A DNA stretch of 14,541 nucleotides from Bacteroidota bacterium (lineage in GTDB: Bacteria > Bacteroidota > Bacteroidia > NS11-12g > UBA955). A program made the translations under genes and the position numbers. The DNA lies in NCBI GenBank assembly GCA_009918425.1, contig RGEC01000030.1, positions 1 to 14,541 on the forward strand. The letters are read 5' to 3'. Below are positions 1 through 7,657 of this stretch, one piece after another; positions within the stretch are counted from its first letter, which is position 1; each line of letters begins with the position of its first letter. Under the pieces are notes generated by a model. It saw only the letters and a list, made by a program, of their open reading frames with translations. It made no database searches and was not told where the DNA came from.

Positions 1-512
1 ACTTTACCTAAGTCCATTAATAATAGGGTAAAAAGTATAGATATTAAATTAATAAAAATCGAAATTTCATAATGTGGGTCTTTTTTATCGTAATATACCG
101 ATACAATAGCTAGTATGCCAATCCATAGAAAGAGAACAAATGGATTTATAAGGTTTAAAATAAAACCTTTAATAAATGATTTGCTTTTTGCAGCAGGCTG
201 TTCCATGCTTTGCAAAAACTGTTGGTATTTTTTATAAAAACCTTTAATACCAATGTATGAAATAGCGATTGCGGCAAACAATGAAAAGGCCAGTTGAAAT
301 TCTATCAGAATAAAAAATCGCGAAAGTCCAAAAAAACACACCAGGGCCATAATAAACTCACTGAGAAAAATTCCCAGTGCCACACGAAACCCCTCTGATT
401 TACCGCCTTTAATACCGGAATTGATTAGCGTGAAAAATGAGGGACCAAAGCTAAGTATGCTGATAAGGAAGCCTTGTCCAATGCCTTTCAGTATGGGTGT
501 GATCCAAAACAA
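1..512 (-). CDS. LysE/RhtB-family amino-acid exporter, 3' end outside window
   Basis: Inner-membrane protein of the LysE translocator family, which exports amino acids or related small metabolites; the substrate cannot be told. The minus-strand frame stays open from about 512 to the window edge, giving some 170 residues. The N-terminus (GIGQGFLISILSFGPSFF) matches the glycine-rich first helix and the (S/G)xGP motif of the family. It is followed by four or so further hydrophobic segments, a short basic loop (KGFYKKYQQF), the FILNLINPFVLFLW segment typical of LysE helix 4, and a final LLMDLGK. No ATG or GTG is available after the stop of the upstream phosphatase; the only in-frame candidate is a TTG at 512-510, so the start is uncertain. 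It lies 29 bases behind the phosphatase gene and is probably its operon partner. The C-terminal helix is missing only because the window ends. Confidence 0.85.
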   Translation of the reverse strand, partial: MFWITPILKGIGQGFLISILSFGPSFFTLINSGIKGGKSEGFRVALGIFLSEFIMALVCFFGLSRFFILIEFQLAFSLFAAIAISYIGIKGFYKKYQQFLQSMEQPAAKSKSFIKGFILNLINPFVLFLWIGILAIVSVYYDKKDPHYEISIFINLISILFTLLLMDLGK

Positions 513-541
513 TTCGATTGCAAAATAGCTATGAAAAACGG

Positions 542-1333
542 CTATCCCAAATATGATTGGGTGAGGGGTTGTAATTCCCTAAATACCGCCGGGTTTGCAG
601 CAACAATTTGTTTGCCGAACAAGTGGTTGTGTTTTATAGAAAAATCACTGACCATTCCGCCTGCTTCCTCCACCAGCAATGCACCTGCTGCCACATCCCA
701 GGCATTCAGTCCGGTTTCATAGAATCCATCGAACCTGCCACAGGCGGTATAGGCAAGGTCAATGGCTGCCGATCCCAGTCTCCGAAGTCCGTGCGTACTT
801 TTCATTAATTCACCGAGTAGCTCGAGATAGGCACTGGTTTGTTGAAATTCATAGTAGGGAAATCCTGTCGCTATAAGCGATGAACGCAGGTTGGCTGTTT
901 GGCTTATTTTAATGGGTTCATCATTTAGGTAGGCACCACAATTTTTTTCAGCGCAGAACATTTCATTCATAGCCGGTGCAAATACCACGCCTGCAGTAAC
1001 AATGCCCTTCTCCATAAGTGCAATGCTGATGGAAAATACCTGTAATCCGTGCAAGTAATTGGTAGTCCCGTCAAGCGGATCTATAATCCATACGGCATGG
1101 CTTTCAGAATTACTGGGAGCGGTGTTTTCTTCGGTAATAAAACTTGCATCAGGCCTGAGTTTTTTAAGGCTTTCAACCAGTATTTTTTCACTTTCCACAT
1201 CCACAAAGCTCACCAGCTGGTTTAGTCCTTTATCCGACACAGCTTCTGCTGCTACTGACCTTAAATGTAAAAGTTGAAAGTTTCCGGCTTCCCTACAGGC
1301 ATTCATTATGCCCGACAGCAGTGCTGAGTGCAT
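542..1333 (-). CDS. Inositol monophosphatase family protein (SuhB-like)
   Basis: Cytosolic Mg2+-dependent phosphatase of the inositol monophosphatase superfamily, which removes phosphate from inositol-1-phosphate or related sugar and nucleotide phosphates. It has 263 residues, close to E. coli SuhB. All metal-binding signatures are present: the TEEN glutamates at 68-69, the first motif WIIDPLDGTTNY at 82-93 (Asp85, Asp88) and the second motif WDVAAGALLVEEAGG from 212 (Asp213). The ATG at 1333-1331 shares one base with the stop of the upstream M4 protease gene (TGATG), which fits translational coupling, and the LysE gene follows 29 bases after its stop. It could equally be a 3'-phosphoadenosine phosphatase (CysQ-like) or a fructose-1,6-bisphosphatase of the same fold. 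The family call is firm; the substrate is not known. Confidence 0.93.
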   Translation of the reverse strand: MHSALLSGIMNACREAGNFQLLHLRSVAAEAVSDKGLNQLVSFVDVESEKILVESLKKLRPDASFITEENTAPSNSESHAVWIIDPLDGTTNYLHGLQVFSISIALMEKGIVTAGVVFAPAMNEMFCAEKNCGAYLNDEPIKISQTANLRSSLIATGFPYYEFQQTSAYLELLGELMKSTHGLRRLGSAAIDLAYTACGRFDGFYETGLNAWDVAAGALLVEEAGGMVSDFSIKHNHLFGKQIVAANPAVFRELQPLTQSYLG

Positions 1334-4300
1334 CAGCGTGTAATCATCAGATAGCCTTTTTCTACGTGTCTGTATCCTTCTGTATCTATGGTTTCAATGA
1401 GCAACGGATAAATTCCGTTCATGGCCTCTTTGCCATCTGGTGTTTTTCCATTCCAGCCTTTTCCAATTTTATCGGTTTCAAACATCTTGGCACCCCAGCG
1501 GTTATAGATTTTCATATTGAAGAAAACACAGCCTCTGGCATACGGAGCATATACTTCATTGAGGTTGTTGTCGTCCGGGGTAAATGCAGTAGGAATATAC
1601 AAATAATATACATCTTTGATTCTCACCCAGGCTTCTGCAGTGTCGGCACAGCCCGGTGGCTTACTTACAATAAGTTGTACCTTGTAACGCCCGGTATCGC
1701 TGTAGGTATGGGAGGTGCTACCTACAATAGCATCGGTATTGCCATCGCCGTAAAGCCATAAATACTGGGTTCCGCCTTTGCTTTTATCAGTAAACTGAAT
1801 GTTGGGAAGTTCAATGGATGCCAGTGTTGGGGTTGGGGTGAATGAAGCAATCGGATAAGCAGTTACGCGCACACTGTCCGAGATGTTAAATAATTTCTGA
1901 CAACCATTGGAGGTGGTAACCCTGAGTGAAGCAAAATAGCTGCCTGCATTTTTGAAAATACGGGTGTAGGGTCCCGTTAATGCATTTATGGAATCTTTTG
2001 GACCAAATATCCAGAAGGCTTTGGCAGCATCTGCGCTTACAAATGAGAACTGAACCCTGCCACCGGCGCAAATATCATTAATATCGGTTGTGAGAACAGC
2101 ATTGGGCCTAGGGTGAACTACCACATTGGCAGATGCGCTGAAAGGTGCCGAACAACCGTCTGTCAGGTTGTAACTGTAAGACCGCGTAAAGCCCGGATCG
2201 GTGCGTAGTTTTTTCCAGGTAACAGGCACGCCATCTATGGTCCAAACATATCCGGTCGTTTTACCTCCGGTTTGGGTTAGGGTCAGTGTGAGCGAATCTC
2301 CCTGACATACAGCGTTGGGTGTGGCGATTATACTTCCGCTAAGCGGCAATAGGCGGGTTACGTTAAAAGTAGTTGTGTCGTTTAGCAGTGTGCAAGCGTC
2401 GCTCAATATAGCCGTGTATTTGGTTGTCCCTGTTCCTACAGGGTTCAATATTACATTCAGGCCGGTTTGACCGCCGGGACTCCATGAAACATTATGGCTA
2501 CCGGTTTTTCCGCCGGTTGCAGTAAGCTTCACGGCTACTGTTTGTCCGTCACAAATTGTTGTATCTTTAAATTTACTCAGGCTCAAAGCAGGCAGAAGAT
2601 CTAATCTAACACTGTCTTTCACAATTGGGGAGCAGTTATCCGAACCGGTAACAGTATACCATTGCCCGCTGCCGGGTGTTTCTGTTATTGTGCCTGTTGT
2701 TTTGCCGTGCGCCCAATTATATGTATATCCCGATCCCTTGCCACCACTGAGTTTTGCAGTCAGGGCAACCTGACTGCCGCGGCAGATGGTGGTGTCGTTA
2801 GATAGGCTGAGTTTTAGTGCCGGATAGGTATACAACTTGACGGTATCTCTTGCAGGAAGAACGGTACATGCATCGGAAAGGGTTACAATTACTGTTGTAG
2901 TATCGGTAAGTGTGATGACTTTGTTGTTGCCTGTTCCCAATCCCAGATTCCAGCTATAGCTATATTTCGAGGTGTCTCCTCCCGAACCTGCTGCCGAGAG
3001 GGAAACGGTTTTGCCAATGCATACCGGCGTTATGCCGGCGGTGATTTTTGCCTGTAGTGCCGGTTTCACCCAAACAGTGCGGTATGCGGTGTCGGGTCTG
3101 TCTGTGCAACCGTCATTTAAAACAGCCATGTATTTGGTGGTTGTGGCAGGCGAAACAGTATGTGTGATTCCGTTGGGCAGTCCCTGATTCCAGCTAAACT
3201 GGTATGCCGAAGTTACACCGCCGGTTCCGGCGGCTGTAAGTTTTACACTTCTGCCTTTACATATGACTGTGTCTTTACCCAATGTAACTTTGAGCGGTGG
3301 TCGCACATCCACCGTAATAGAATCCATTGCGGTTTTGCCGGTACAGATATCTGTAAGGGTAAGGTAATATTTGGTCTTTGATGTGGGTTTTACCACGGCA
3401 TTGGCACGGCTGTCACCGTGTTTCCAATAGAAACGGTAATCCGGAATAAAACCACCTGAGGCTGTGGGATTGAGAATCAGGCTGTCGCCGTAGCAAATGG
3501 TAGTGTCTTTTCCGGCATCAACGGTTAGAGGTTTGCGAATACCCAAAAACTCCACTTTAAAGCCCTTGCCTTCTACCAGTGGGTCGGAATATTGACGGAA
3601 CCACAGTGCATCTGCTTTCACACTTTGCCAGGCTCCTGCAAAGGGCAGGGTTGACCCTGTGAATCTTCCTATTTTATTGGCCCAGGTAACACTGTTTTTA
3701 AATAGCACAACCGAGTCATATCCATTTTCGTAGTCCAAAACTCTGAAGCGGAAGCGTATAGAATCAGCGCCGGGGATTTTCAGTTTAAAATTGACCACTT
3801 TCAGTGCGCCATAGTTATCCTCACCGCCGTCATCATAAACAAAGCCCTTGCAGCGTATTGCGCTATCGGTACCTAGTTTTGGCAACAGTACTGCGTTGCA
3901 GATATCATAGGTGCTATCCACCTTTACAAACTGCACCTTGGTTATACTGTCTTTTTTGTTTTTGAAACAGCTGGTTACCACGAGTTTTACATTGAATTTA
4001 CCATAACTGTTGTATGTATTAGATGGGTTAGTGGCACTGGAACTATTCCCATCCCCAAAATACCATTGGCTTGATTTGTAGTTGTCGCTCAGGTTCAGAA
4101 AGTTTATAACTTTTCCGCTTTTGCAGGCAAGTGTATCACCTGTGAAATTGGCCTTTACATAGCCGCTGTCGTATTTATTGCCAACACCACATACCCACCA
4201 GGCATTGGTAACTGCAATTACCTCTTTACTGCATTGCCCATATAGGTCTGCGGCCGACATAATACTGAAGGTTCTGGCATCTGCGTACTGCGAGTTTTTG

Positions 4301-5820
4301 GTAAGGTATACAGACAAATTGCGGTATGCAATTTTACCGGCTTTCACAAAGCCCAGGGAATCAATTTGAAAGGTCCATCCTTTTTCATTTGTCCCCTTGC
4401 TGCCGTTGGCAATCAGGTAATACCAGTAGTTCTGAACACCGCTGTTATAATGCACCCCGCCATTGTCGCCTGCACCTGCATACCAGCTAACCCCCTTGTA
4501 AAATTTGGGATGATTAAAAGCATTAGGATTAAGCATACTTCGTATTCCCTTTTTGCTGGGTGTCATATCTTCTCCGATAATCCAACTCCACTTTGAGGGC
4601 CTGGCCCATGCTTCAATGGTATTGCCGAATATGTCGCTAAAGCTTTCATTCAGGGCACCACTTTCATAACTATAAACAAGACCTGCTGTGTAGGTAGTTA
4701 CGGCATGGGCAATTTCATGGCCACACACATCCAGAGCTGTAAGCGGTATAAATAAGCTTCCGTCTCCGTCGCCGTAGGTCATGTAGGAACCATTCCAGAA
4801 GGCATTGTTATAATTGGTTCCATAATGAACATAACTTATAATTTTGGCTCCAGCAGCATCAAAACTGTTACGGCTGTGTTCTTTGCTAAAGTAATCGTAT
4901 GTCATCTCCGCACCCCAGTGGGCATCTGTGGCTACCTCATCTTTATTGGCATTGACATTGTTCCAGTAGTTGTCGGCATCCAGAAAATCAACAGCGGAGC
5001 CGTATGATGTGCTTTTTCTGAGGTTATAGGTTTCAATGCCTTTTCCACGGTTGAATTCACGCAACCTGAACGTAGTAGGGGCCGTACTGTCGGTTTGCAT
5101 TTTTTGCGTTCCGCTGTAGGCTGTTACTGCAGTACCTTTTACCTCAGTGTGCAGGATTAAATCCTGCGATGCCAGAATTTCGCCGGTTTCGGCATCAACA
5201 TAAATGGATTTACCGCCCAATGGTTCAAGTGCATACACTTCAAATTTCCAGGCCAGCCGGTGTTTTCCTTCCAGTCTGAAATCTTTAGGACAATATACTT
5301 TGGTGCCTTTCGGGAAATAACTTGTATCGGCCTTGCCTGAGAGTTGCCTTAAAATGGCATTTTGTCCTTCATCCTGCCAGTAATAAAGGCTTGCAGGCAT
5401 GAACTGCAGGGCTTTTTCACGGCCTTGCTCTGCTGTCAGCATTGATTTGCCCTCAAAGAAAGATTCCGGAACCAGATCTCCATTGATGCTCAGTAGCTTA
5501 CCGTCTTTTTCATGCAAAATAAGGGTTGATAATTCGGAAGGAATGCCATTAAACCAATGCTGGGCCCTGTAATGGGTTTGTCCCAGTTCATCTTTTAGGT
5601 TGGAGTAGATTTTCCATTGGGTTGAAGGGCTGTAATTCCCCATTTTCCCTACCATTGCAGGCCATTGACTGTAAGATGGTTTATTGCTTTCGGGAAATAC
5701 CAAAAACGAAGGGGTAGGCAGATTTCTGTGCTTGATGTTTACCGGCAATGAATTTTGCCCCAAAACGGGGAGAATCCAGCAAAGCGGCAGGATGAAAAGT
5801 TTGTCTAAACGCAAACGCAT
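1333..5820 (-). CDS. Secreted modular M4 (thermolysin-type) metalloprotease with T9SS type B sorting domain
   Basis: Zinc endopeptidase exported to the cell surface or medium. Numbered from the Met at 5820 (1,495 residues): signal peptide 1-22 ending LGQ; FTP/PepSY-type propeptide to about 225; M4 catalytic domain about 225-555 with HEIAH at 368-372, third zinc ligand Glu392 in GALNESFSD and catalytic His457 in GGVHYNS; PKD domain 560-635; CUB-like domain 640-760 (GFVYDDGGEDNYG); six Ig-like repeats of about 80 residues 764-1236; two PKD-like domains to 1402; gliding-motility/T9SS type B C-terminal domain 1408-1495 (IPTAFTPDDNN, IYNRWG). Catalytic residues are intact, so it should be active. 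The frame opens 48 bases earlier (ATG at 5868), but that start lies inside the bacilliredoxin gene and puts 16 extra residues before a normal signal peptide, so 5820 is preferred. Probable substrates are environmental proteins. Confidence 0.92.
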   Translation of the reverse strand: MRLRLDKLFILPLCWILPVLGQNSLPVNIKHRNLPTPSFLVFPESNKPSYSQWPAMVGKMGNYSPSTQWKIYSNLKDELGQTHYRAQHWFNGIPSELSTLILHEKDGKLLSINGDLVPESFFEGKSMLTAEQGREKALQFMPASLYYWQDEGQNAILRQLSGKADTSYFPKGTKVYCPKDFRLEGKHRLAWKFEVYALEPLGGKSIYVDAETGEILASQDLILHTEVKGTAVTAYSGTQKMQTDSTAPTTFRLREFNRGKGIETYNLRKSTSYGSAVDFLDADNYWNNVNANKDEVATDAHWGAEMTYDYFSKEHSRNSFDAAGAKIISYVHYGTNYNNAFWNGSYMTYGDGDGSLFIPLTALDVCGHEIAHAVTTYTAGLVYSYESGALNESFSDIFGNTIEAWARPSKWSWIIGEDMTPSKKGIRSMLNPNAFNHPKFYKGVSWYAGAGDNGGVHYNSGVQNYWYYLIANGSKGTNEKGWTFQIDSLGFVKAGKIAYRNLSVYLTKNSQYADARTFSIMSAADLYGQCSKEVIAVTNAWWVCGVGNKYDSGYVKANFTGDTLACKSGKVINFLNLSDNYKSSQWYFGDGNSSSATNPSNTYNSYGKFNVKLVVTSCFKNKKDSITKVQFVKVDSTYDICNAVLLPKLGTDSAIRCKGFVYDDGGEDNYGALKVVNFKLKIPGADSIRFRFRVLDYENGYDSVVLFKNSVTWANKIGRFTGSTLPFAGAWQSVKADALWFRQYSDPLVEGKGFKVEFLGIRKPLTVDAGKDTTICYGDSLILNPTASGGFIPDYRFYWKHGDSRANAVVKPTSKTKYYLTLTDICTGKTAMDSITVDVRPPLKVTLGKDTVICKGRSVKLTAAGTGGVTSAYQFSWNQGLPNGITHTVSPATTTKYMAVLNDGCTDRPDTAYRTVWVKPALQAKITAGITPVCIGKTVSLSAAGSGGDTSKYSYSWNLGLGTGNNKVITLTDTTTVIVTLSDACTVLPARDTVKLYTYPALKLSLSNDTTICRGSQVALTAKLSGGKGSGYTYNWAHGKTTGTITETPGSGQWYTVTGSDNCSPIVKDSVRLDLLPALSLSKFKDTTICDGQTVAVKLTATGGKTGSHNVSWSPGGQTGLNVILNPVGTGTTKYTAILSDACTLLNDTTTFNVTRLLPLSGSIIATPNAVCQGDSLTLTLTQTGGKTTGYVWTIDGVPVTWKKLRTDPGFTRSYSYNLTDGCSAPFSASANVVVHPRPNAVLTTDINDICAGGRVQFSFVSADAAKAFWIFGPKDSINALTGPYTRIFKNAGSYFASLRVTTSNGCQKLFNISDSVRVTAYPIASFTPTPTLASIELPNIQFTDKSKGGTQYLWLYGDGNTDAIVGSTSHTYSDTGRYKVQLIVSKPPGCADTAEAWVRIKDVYYLYIPTAFTPDDNNLNEVYAPYARGCVFFNMKIYNRWGAKMFETDKIGKGWNGKTPDGKEAMNGIYPLLIETIDTEGYRHVEKGYLMITR
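2113..3531 (-). repeat. Six tandem Ig-like protein repeats inside the M4 protease
   Basis: Residues 764-1236 of the protease (numbered from the Met at 5820) are six consecutive units of about 78-80 residues. Each opens with a strand of the kind KDTTICYGDSLIL, KDTVICKGRSVKL, NDTTICRGSQVAL or KDTTICDGQTVAV, then a GG-rich turn, a YxFSW or YxYNW tryptophan strand, and a TTKY strand followed by a D-x-C. The paired cysteines of each unit probably form a disulfide outside the cell. The units have diverged at DNA level, so this is a protein repeat and not a recent DNA duplication. Such repeats usually act as stalks or adhesive modules. Confidence 0.8.
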
Positions 5821-5834
5821 GACGTTGGTTATGA

Positions 5835-5871
5835 CAAAAATACGAATTGTTTTCCGGTTTATCAGCAAAAA
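5835..5871 (-). promoter_or_regulatory. Candidate Bacteroidota-type promoter for the M4 protease
   Basis: On the minus strand, TATTTTTG (5842-5835) matches the -7 consensus TAnnTTTG exactly. A TTTTTG run (5871-5866) lies 23 bases upstream as a possible -33 box. It overlaps the 3' end of the bacilliredoxin gene and ends 14 bases before the ATG at 5820. If used, it would exclude the longer start at 5868. The motif is AT-rich and short, so chance occurrence is possible. Confidence 0.35.
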
Positions 5872-6278
5872 GCTTCGTAGGCGCCTGACAAATTGTCGGC
5901 AACCATATCGGCGGTGCGACCTTCAATCATGTGGCGTTCTACCATGTGCACAATTTGTCCGTCTTTAAAAAGCGCAACGGCAGGAGATGAAGGCGGGAAC
6001 GGAACCATGAATTCGCGGACTTTTTGGGTTGCATCGAGGTCCTGTCCGGCAAATACCGTAAATAGGCGTGCGGGTTTTTTAGCACCTGTGAGGCTTTTTA
6101 AAATTCCGGGGCGTGCACTGCCGGCGGCGCAGCCGCATACGGAATTAACCACCACCAGGGCAGTTCCTTCGGTATTGGTGAGGGCTTGTTCAACTTCTTC
6201 GGTTGTACGCAGTTCTGTGAAACCGTTATTGGTGAGTTCGGCGCGCATTGGCGCTACCAGCATTTCAGGGTATGGCAT
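5862..6278 (-). CDS. BrxA/BrxB family bacilliredoxin (YphP/YqiW-like)
   Basis: Small cytosolic thioredoxin-fold protein of 138 residues, as usual for this family (formerly DUF1094). In Firmicutes, BrxA and BrxB remove bacillithiol from oxidised protein thiols. The hallmark CGC active site is present in NSVCGCAAGSARP (Cys48, Cys50), followed by the conserved VFAGQDLDAT, PPSSPAVALFKDG and HMIEGR segments. A cysteine is also the last residue (Cys138), a feature I recall in some family members. The ATG at 6278 follows a 112-base intergenic region with a good -7 box. The M4 protease start lies 41 bases after its stop, so the two could be co-transcribed. Some Bacteroidota make bacillithiol, so a de-bacillithiolation role is plausible but inferred from the family alone. 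Confidence 0.93.
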   Translation of the reverse strand: MPYPEMLVAPMRAELTNNGFTELRTTEEVEQALTNTEGTALVVVNSVCGCAAGSARPGILKSLTGAKKPARLFTVFAGQDLDATQKVREFMVPFPPSSPAVALFKDGQIVHMVERHMIEGRTADMVADNLSGAYEAFC

Positions 6279-6303
6279 AATTAATTATTTACAATATTCT
6301 TTG

Positions 6304-6311
6304 CAAATTTA
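6304..6311 (-). promoter_or_regulatory. Candidate -7 promoter box upstream of the bacilliredoxin gene
   Basis: TAAATTTG on the minus strand (6311-6304) matches TAnnTTTG exactly and ends 25 bases before the ATG at 6278. No clear TTTG -33 element is seen at the expected distance; the nearest is a weak TTAGT. The rest of this 112-base gap between hutI and the bacilliredoxin gene holds only a 5-base inverted repeat (TGATA/TATCA, 6358-6372) and no recognisable terminator. Confidence 0.4.
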
Positions 6312-6390
6312 AGGCCAATTTTAGTGCGCCCGGACTAATATTTATTCCCCTGATTTATGATATATGGTATCAACAATGGAGTTAAAAAAA

Positions 6391-7626
6391 TCAGTTTGTC
6401 CGGCCTTTTAGATAAACATCTTTAGCATGGTTTACCCCGAAAAAATACGGAACTGACTGCATGGCATTTTGGGTTTCTGTTGTCCAGAAATCAGCTTTTT
6501 TACCTATAGCAATACTGCCGACACTGTTTTCTAACCTGAGGCTGCGCGCAGCATTCAGGGTGATGGCATTGAAAGCTTCCGACGGAAGCATTTTCATGCG
6601 GCTGCAACCCAGGCTCCACACCATTTGCAGGTTGCATACCGGACTGCTTCCCGGATTGAAATCTGAGGCCAGCGCAAAGGGCAGGCCTGCATCTATAATT
6701 TTTCTTGCGGGAGTGTAGGGAATGTCCAGGAAATAGCTGGTGCCGGGCAAGCCCACAGGCATTACCTCCGAACTCTTCAGGCATGCGATTTCCTCTTCGC
6801 CGATATGTTCCAGATGGTCCGCACTCCACGAGCCGGCCTTTACAGCTGCCTGCACGCCACCTGTTATTCCCAGTTCATTGGCATGTATTTTGGATGGTAA
6901 GCCAAATTTGGCAGCGGCTTCCAGCAAACGCAATGTTTGTTCCGGGGTGAAAAATCCCCGGTCGCAGAATACATCCATATGGTCGGCAAGACCTTCGTTG
7001 CAAACTGCCGGAAGCATTTCGGTTATGATGTGCGATACATATTCATCCTGCCGCCCTTTAAATTCTGGGGGCACGGCGTGGGCCCCCAGAAAAGTGGTTT
7101 TAATGGTGGCATTTACATTTTTACCGATGCGTCGGGCTATGCGCAGCATTTTTAGTTCACTTTCCGTGCTCAGACCATAACCGCTTTTGATTTCTATGGT
7201 GGTAGAACCGTGTGCTATCATACGCTGCACCCGCCACAGACTCTGTTCGTAGAGCGATTCCTCATCCATAGTACGCAATTTTTTCGCTGAATTGAGTATG
7301 CCCCCGCCAGCCTCGGCAATTTCCTCGTAGGTTGCACCTTTCAGGCGCATTTCCCATTCTGCGCTGCGGGGCTCGGCAAAAATGCAGTGGGTGTGGCTGT
7401 CAACCAATCCGGGCAATATTTCCAGCCCTTTCAGCGATACGGTTTCGTCTGCCGCAGGAAGGTTGCCGTCATTCATGCTGCCCCAACCGGCGAAACAACC
7501 GTTTTCTACAAGTAACCATGCATTCTCAATACTGTTTACCATGCCCATTTCATTTCCCCTCAGAAGGGCTTTTGGGGTTAATTCAATGCCGTGAAGGGCT
7601 CTGATGTCAGTAAATAATTTGCGCAT
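6391..7626 (-). CDS. hutI: Imidazolonepropionase
   Basis: Cytosolic amidohydrolase that opens 4-imidazolone-5-propionate to N-formimino-L-glutamate, the third step of histidine degradation. From the ATG at 7626 it has 411 residues, the usual HutI length. Metal ligands are visible: His78 and His80 in VDSHTHCIFA, His248 in KIHANE and Asp322 in SDFNPGSSP. Family motifs AEAGGGI, IEIKSGYGL, TTFLGAHAVPPEF and GVNHAKDV are intact. The frame extends 27 codons further upstream (to 7707), but that extension lies under the divergent anhydrase gene and resembles no HutI N-terminus, so MRKLFTDI is chosen as the start. No hutH, hutU or hutG is nearby, so the pathway must be scattered. It is divergent from the carbonic anhydrase gene with 31 bases between the chosen starts. 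Confidence 0.96.
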   Translation of the reverse strand: MRKLFTDIRALHGIELTPKALLRGNEMGMVNSIENAWLLVENGCFAGWGSMNDGNLPAADETVSLKGLEILPGLVDSHTHCIFAEPRSAEWEMRLKGATYEEIAEAGGGILNSAKKLRTMDEESLYEQSLWRVQRMIAHGSTTIEIKSGYGLSTESELKMLRIARRIGKNVNATIKTTFLGAHAVPPEFKGRQDEYVSHIITEMLPAVCNEGLADHMDVFCDRGFFTPEQTLRLLEAAAKFGLPSKIHANELGITGGVQAAVKAGSWSADHLEHIGEEEIACLKSSEVMPVGLPGTSYFLDIPYTPARKIIDAGLPFALASDFNPGSSPVCNLQMVWSLGCSRMKMLPSEAFNAITLNAARSLRLENSVGSIAIGKKADFWTTETQNAMQSVPYFFGVNHAKDVYLKGRTN

Positions 7627-7649
7627 GCCCTGCAAAAAAAGCATATTTG
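7618..7649 (+). promoter_or_regulatory. Promoter for the gamma-carbonic anhydrase gene
   Basis: TTTG (7618-7621), a 20-base spacer and CATATTTG (7642-7649) match the Bacteroidota promoter TTTG-N19-21-TAnnTTTG with one mismatch. It sits in the divergent gap, overlapping the first codons of hutI, and ends 8 bases before the ATG at 7658. It therefore supports starting the anhydrase at 7658 or 7664 and not at 7604. Confidence 0.5.
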
Positions 7650-7657
7650 AACCGCTT

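Noticed and set aside
1321..1761. 146-residue plus-strand frame antisense to the protease C-terminus
   Set aside because: It is a shadow of the T9SS domain coding strand with no family resemblance and no promoter.
2113..3531. DNA tandem duplication or CRISPR-like array in the protease gene
   Set aside because: The regularity is at protein level; nucleotide units differ widely and there are no identical short direct repeats.
5821..5868. Longer start of the M4 protease
   Set aside because: It would place 16 residues before a normal signal peptide, start inside the bacilliredoxin gene, and lie over a candidate promoter.
5893..6312. 139-residue plus-strand frame antisense to the bacilliredoxin gene
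   Set aside because: The minus-strand frame has an unmistakable CGC bacilliredoxin sequence; the antisense frame has no recognisable features.
6358..6372. TGATA/TATCA inverted repeat after hutI as terminator or operator
   Set aside because: Five A/T-rich pairs without a T-run; expected by chance in sequence this AT-rich.
6500..6829. 109-residue minus-strand frame inside hutI
   Set aside because: Same-strand shadow of the intact HutI frame, with no independent support.
7604..7657. Earlier ATG for the gamma carbonic anhydrase (18 extra residues)
   Set aside because: The extension overlaps the hutI start region and a well-matched promoter (7618-7649), and it does not look like the beginning of this family.
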